Origin: Mesorhizobium sp. AR02
GTDB lineage: Bacteria > Pseudomonadota > Alphaproteobacteria > Rhizobiales > Rhizobiaceae
DNA length: 64,000 bases
Reading direction: 5' to 3'
Assembly: GCF_024746835.1 (NCBI RefSeq)
Contig: NZ_CP080532.1
Location: 31,477 to 95,476 of the forward strand
Part shown: positions 62,934 to 64,000 of the stretch, piece by piece
Layout of the letters: every line of letters begins with the position of its first letter
Numbering within the stretch: position 1 is the first letter of the stretch
Notes under the pieces: model-generated
What the model was told of the DNA's origin: nothing
The model's database searches: none
Seen by the model: the letters and a program-made list of their open reading frames with translations, nothing else
Program-made: the position numbers and the translations under genes

Positions 62934-64000
62934 ATGGATACTTACACTACAGAAGTCAGATACTTGGTCGCGGGAGGTGCGGGGTTTGTTGGAACCAACC
63001 TTGCGCGCCGGCTCCTTGAACACGGGGCCTTGGTAGATTGCGTCGACAATTTGTCCACGGGCCGCAAGGCCAATGTATCGGATCTGACCCGATATCCGAA
63101 TTTCAACTTCATCAAGCTCGACATTGCGGATACAGCAGCCTGCGATCGCTTGCTGCGCCGACGCTACAGCCACATCTACAATCTGGCCTGCCCGACCGGC
63201 GTTCCTAATATTGCATTGCTTGGTGAGGAAATGCTCATGGCGTCCTCAGTCGGCACGCTGAACCTGCTCAAAGTCGCGCGCCGGTCAAAGGCCAGCTATC
63301 TGTTCGCCAGCACCGCCGAAGCATATGGCGACCCTGAAATCTTTCCCCAGCCGGAGAGCTATGTCGGCAAGGTTGATCCGGTTGGTCCGCGCAGCCCCTA
63401 TGAAGAAGGCAAGCGCTTCGGCGAAGCTCTCACTCGCTTCTGGGGCCGCAAGCACAATGTCGATGTCCGCATCGTTCGCATCTTCAACACGTATGGCCCG
63501 GCCATGTCGCCCGACGACCAGCGTGTCATACCCCAGATGCTGTCGCGGATGATCGCCGGCAAGCCGGTGCCGATCTATGGCGACGGTGCCCAGACCCGGA
63601 CCTTTCTCCACGTCGACGATCTGGTCGATGGACTGATGACGGTCATGGAAAAAGGCGCGCCTGCTGAAGTCTACAACATTGGCGGCGACACACAGATCAC
63701 CATATGCGACTTGTTCGAGCTGGCGAAGAAGGCCACCGGCCTTGCCGGCAAGGCCGCGTTCGAAAAACACTTCATTGCCGACCATCGCGGCCGCTGCCCC
63801 GACACAACCAAGGTGCGGGCGCTGGGGTGGCATCCAAGAGTTTCGCTCGCCGACGGCATTCGCCACAGCCATCGCGATCTGGTGGCGTCGATCCAGGCCC
63901 GCCCACAAGCTAGGAACGGCAGACCGGCTGATCGGCTTCCAGTGACAGGACATCATCATACCTCGACGAAACTCTATCCTGAGCGGCGGCTAGCCCTGTC
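62934..64000 (+). CDS. NAD-dependent epimerase/decarboxylase (UDP-glucuronate decarboxylase-like), runs off the window
   Basis: At least 355 codons from ATG 62934, still open at the edge. Extended SDR: VAGGAGFVGTNLARRL (GxxGxxG), VDCVDNLSTG, LFASTAEAYGDP, catalytic YEEGK, RIFNTYGP and TRTFLHVDDLVDGL. Close to UDP-glucuronate decarboxylases that make UDP-xylose. With the dehydrogenase next door this would give UDP-sugar to UDP-uronate to UDP-pentose. The tail after RHSHRDLVAS is longer than usual for the family and of unusual composition, which may be a fused or degraded end. Confidence 0.88.
   Translation, partial: MDTYTTEVRYLVAGGAGFVGTNLARRLLEHGALVDCVDNLSTGRKANVSDLTRYPNFNFIKLDIADTAACDRLLRRRYSHIYNLACPTGVPNIALLGEEMLMASSVGTLNLLKVARRSKASYLFASTAEAYGDPEIFPQPESYVGKVDPVGPRSPYEEGKRFGEALTRFWGRKHNVDVRIVRIFNTYGPAMSPDDQRVIPQMLSRMIAGKPVPIYGDGAQTRTFLHVDDLVDGLMTVMEKGAPAEVYNIGGDTQITICDLFELAKKATGLAGKAAFEKHFIADHRGRCPDTTKVRALGWHPRVSLADGIRHSHRDLVASIQARPQARNGRPADRLPVTGHHHTSTKLYPERRLAL

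Noticed and set aside
1..64000. CRISPR array, tRNA or rRNA genes
   Set aside because: No regularly spaced repeats or tRNA-like cloverleaf/CCA sequences were noticed on reading; this was not a computed search.

Overview
The window looks like part of a large repABC replicon of a rhizobium, most likely Mesorhizobium or a close relative in the Hyphomicrobiales. The signs are a complete repA-repB-repC unit with its antisense RNA and palindromic parS-like sites, a plasmid-type ScpB/DUF1403/integrase cluster, a CtrA-type regulator, a DUF768 protein, an alpha-r14-type small RNA and GGAAC-N16/17-CGTT (EcfG-type) promoters. No rRNA, tRNA or CRISPR array was seen.

Layout. (1) 0-8 kb is metabolic: a Rieske oxygenase (cut by the window edge) with a divergent LysR regulator; an acyl-CoA dehydrogenase/CoA-transferase pair; and a divergent four-gene polar amino-acid-type ABC importer followed by a HutC-like GntR regulator. 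Two matching palindromes sit on the two divergent promoters, so one regulator may control both sides. (2) 8-18.6 kb is the replicon backbone: scpB, DUF1403, a tyrosine recombinase with a 35-bp dyad beside its start, a RES/Xre toxin-antitoxin pair, a decayed second recombinase, repABC and a Phd/PemK-like pair. (3) 18.6-38.6 kb is a mosaic of insertion sequences (IS5, IS30, IS110, IS66), gene fragments and small genes. It also holds an HWE histidine kinase, a CorA-like transporter, a PRC-barrel protein, a cold-shock protein and an anti-Shine-Dalgarno sRNA. (4) 38.6-52.7 kb carries stress or envelope genes (two-domain cold-shock protein, DUF883, DUF2062, BrkB, CsbD, methyltransferase), a CtrA paralogue and a frameshifted GGDEF-EAL protein. 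(5) 53-59.5 kb is a LacI-controlled sugar/polyol ABC operon ending in a ribitol-dehydrogenase-like SDR. (6) 59.6-64 kb has a small secreted protein and a nucleotide-sugar/polysaccharide locus (GH10 family hydrolase, nucleotide-sugar dehydrogenase, NAD-dependent epimerase/decarboxylase running off the end).

How the genes work together. The backbone genes look like a plasmid-maintenance set: replication and partition (repABC/parS), possible dimer resolution (recombinase plus dyad), a condensin accessory subunit (ScpB) and two addiction modules. At least six scattered small stress genes share EcfG-type promoters, which makes them look like one general-stress regulon. The HWE kinase in the same window may feed such a pathway.

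The best candidate for an undescribed system is the DUF1403-ScpB-recombinase-dyad cluster next to repABC.
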